This document shows positions 62,755 to 64,000 of a DNA stretch of 64,000 nucleotides, one piece after another. Origin of the DNA: Branchipolynoe longqiensis (taxonomy: Eukaryota; Annelida; Polychaeta; Phyllodocida; Polynoidae); NCBI GenBank assembly GCA_030323885.1, contig CM059187.1:90411121-90475120 (forward strand). Reading direction: 5' to 3'. Under the pieces are notes generated by a model. The model worked only from the letters and a program-made list of their open reading frames with translations, was not told where the DNA came from and ran no database searches. The position numbers and the translations under genes were made by a program. How positions within the stretch are numbered: the first letter of the stretch is position 1; each line of letters starts with the position of its first letter.

Positions 62755-63560
62755 ATCATTATCATCATGCTGTCGGTCGCGATGCGACAAAGACTGCTTT
62801 CATTACTTGACTGCCGCTCTCCATTTAGCTCTCTGCTGTGAGAATGATGTTTTGTTGGAGCATACACACTGATAATTGTAGCAAAGTTGTCCTTGCTCAA
62901 AGGTAGTCTCATTGTCATGATTCTGTCACTTACTGGCCATGGCATTTCTGTCAGCTTTGTGACGATGTCCTTTTTGATAGCAAAGCCCACTCCGGCTTCC
63001 CTTCTCTCTTCTTCGGGTTTGCCACTCCAGAAGAAAGAGTATTCCAAGTCAGTGAGACTACTAGCCTCTGAGAACCGTGTTTCGCATAGGGCGGCGATGT
63101 CGATGTTGTATTTTGCTACTTCCATTGCCACTAGTGCCATATGTCTTTCTGGTCGGTCAGCCGCTTCTCGGTCGAGGAGAGCCCTGACGTTCGAGGAGAA
63201 TCCTGACGTTCCATTGAGCAATTGGACATTTCATGAAAGCTGCCTGCAAAAGTGCTGAAGTGCTGCTGGCTTTTGCAAGTTACCAGCGGGATTCTCTCGG
63301 GAAGCAAATAGAGGTTTCACACTGGGAAGAACATGTCCAGACAGGTGCAAAACTATTTGTCCCTACAGTGGCTGGTCGGGAGATGTTGGGAGTTCCATAC
63401 ATCAAGCGCCCTTGATTCTGCCATAGTGACATGGTTTTCTGTTCAGGGTTTGCTCCCTTAGCCTTCGGTTCTGTCAAGAACCTGTACCACAAAGCAGTGG
63501 TTTACAACTCTTCAGGGCAGGGGCGTCAAACTCTCTGAGCTATTGCAATCCTGCATACCA
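62755..63560 (-). mobile_element. RTE-like LINE derivative keeping endonuclease start and 3' end
   Basis: On the minus strand it comprises a 5' leader (63560-63225, matching 6240-5920), a 160-codon ORF, and the 3' terminus with an ATGATGAT-type tail at 62755-62775. The central ORF2 (rest of endonuclease and all of RT) is deleted. It resembles a non-autonomous derivative that could be mobilised through the retained 5' and 3' ends. The dependency is inferred. Confidence 0.8.
62760..63221 (-). CDS. Truncated APE-type endonuclease fused in frame to the LINE C-terminal tail
   Basis: The open frame encodes FSSNVRALLDREAADRPERH (conserved Asn position), IDIAALCETRFSEASS (catalytic Glu in CETR), FFWSGKPEEERREAGVGFAI, PWPVSDRIMTMRLPL and TIISVYAPTKHHSHSREL, then NGERQSSNESSLCRIATDS. 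The endonuclease stops just after the VYAPT motif, about halfway, so the GD-N and SDH catalytic parts are missing and nuclease activity is unlikely. The last 25 residues equal the C-terminal tail seen at 12980-13045, showing that the deletion joined the two parts without a frameshift. The chosen start is the first Met after the leader. Confidence 0.82.
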
Positions 63561-64000
63561 TGATATGCAGATATACACATACACCAAGTATGTCACTGTC
63601 ATGTGACTCACACTTGGAAATTGTGTAGCTGCCTCAACGAGCAGACTTGCATTGTAGTGCCAGGAAATCAGTAAAGCACTATTTCAATTGAATTAATCAT
63701 TTTCGTAGAATACACACTTTTAAAACTTACAAATGCACTGGATCTGATTTGCCTGTTGTGGTGGGTTTTTTTTCACTGTGTTTCCCCATCCAATGATTCT
63801 AGATCGTTGAATATTGATGGCTGCATGAAACCAACAGGACCCTAACTATGAATCAGTCCCAAGCGATCTGTGGCAACACACAAACCAAATGGAGGAAGGA
63901 ATTGTAAACGGTATTAATAGAAGTATGCTAGTGAATTTGAAATAACATTTCTCTATATATTTATAGCATCGGTTGTACTATTGGGATATCCAGAAGAAGA
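63561..64000. other. Unassigned spacer
   Basis: AT-rich end of the window. No gene or repeat is recognised. Confidence 0.4.

Overview
The window reads as repeat-dense, non-genic DNA from an invertebrate animal genome, probably marine. The evidence is eukaryotic throughout: tRNA-derived SINEs with RNA polymerase III A and B boxes, APE-type LINEs, a Ty3-like LTR retrotransposon, TA/TTAA-flanked inverted-repeat elements, long minisatellites, and no operons, Shine-Dalgarno sites or dense ORFs. I cannot place the species. I found no convincing host gene: every coding stretch I could identify belongs to a mobile element, and almost all are broken.

Layout. 0-7 kb: SINEs, inverted-repeat elements and a CT-rich element with a small minisatellite. 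7-13 kb: SINE3 copies and two remnants of one CR1/Jockey-like LINE family. 13-19 kb: a foldback element, a 12-14 bp minisatellite, SINE1/SINE2 insertions nested in each other, and a 22-bp minisatellite. 19-27 kb: foldback elements, a tail-to-tail SINE pair, a pogo-like element and a 64-bp minisatellite. 27.4-32 kb: a minus-strand I-group LINE (ORF1, endonuclease, partial RT, RNase H), frameshifted, internally deleted and carrying a 268-bp insertion with an 11-bp target-site duplication. 32-35 kb: AT-rich DNA with degenerate tandem repeats. 35.8-42 kb: a minus-strand Ty3-like retrotransposon whose integrase gene is split by a 2.65-kb G-rich minisatellite. 42-44.3 kb: a LINE fragment and a tyrosine recombinase fragment. 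45-55.7 kb: a cluster of inverted-repeat elements, with the best-preserved RT ORF at 52.4-53.9 kb. 55.7-64 kb: SINEs, more inverted-repeat elements and an RTE-like derivative that keeps only its endonuclease start and its 3' end.

The most interesting signal is modularity among short inverted-repeat elements. One interior (core A) occurs in four elements with four different terminal repeats. A second, foldback interior (core B) occurs in four others, again with unrelated ends. Three of the families are flanked by TTAA, TTA or TA. Several elements are nested in each other or in SINEs, so relative insertion order can be read directly. SINE1 (about 16 informative copies) falls into two tail subfamilies with a linked diagnostic base. 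Two small inverted duplications look like template-switch events.

All similarity statements come from reading the sequence by eye. Element boundaries are accurate to a few bases where terminal repeats or target duplications are visible, and to tens of bases elsewhere.
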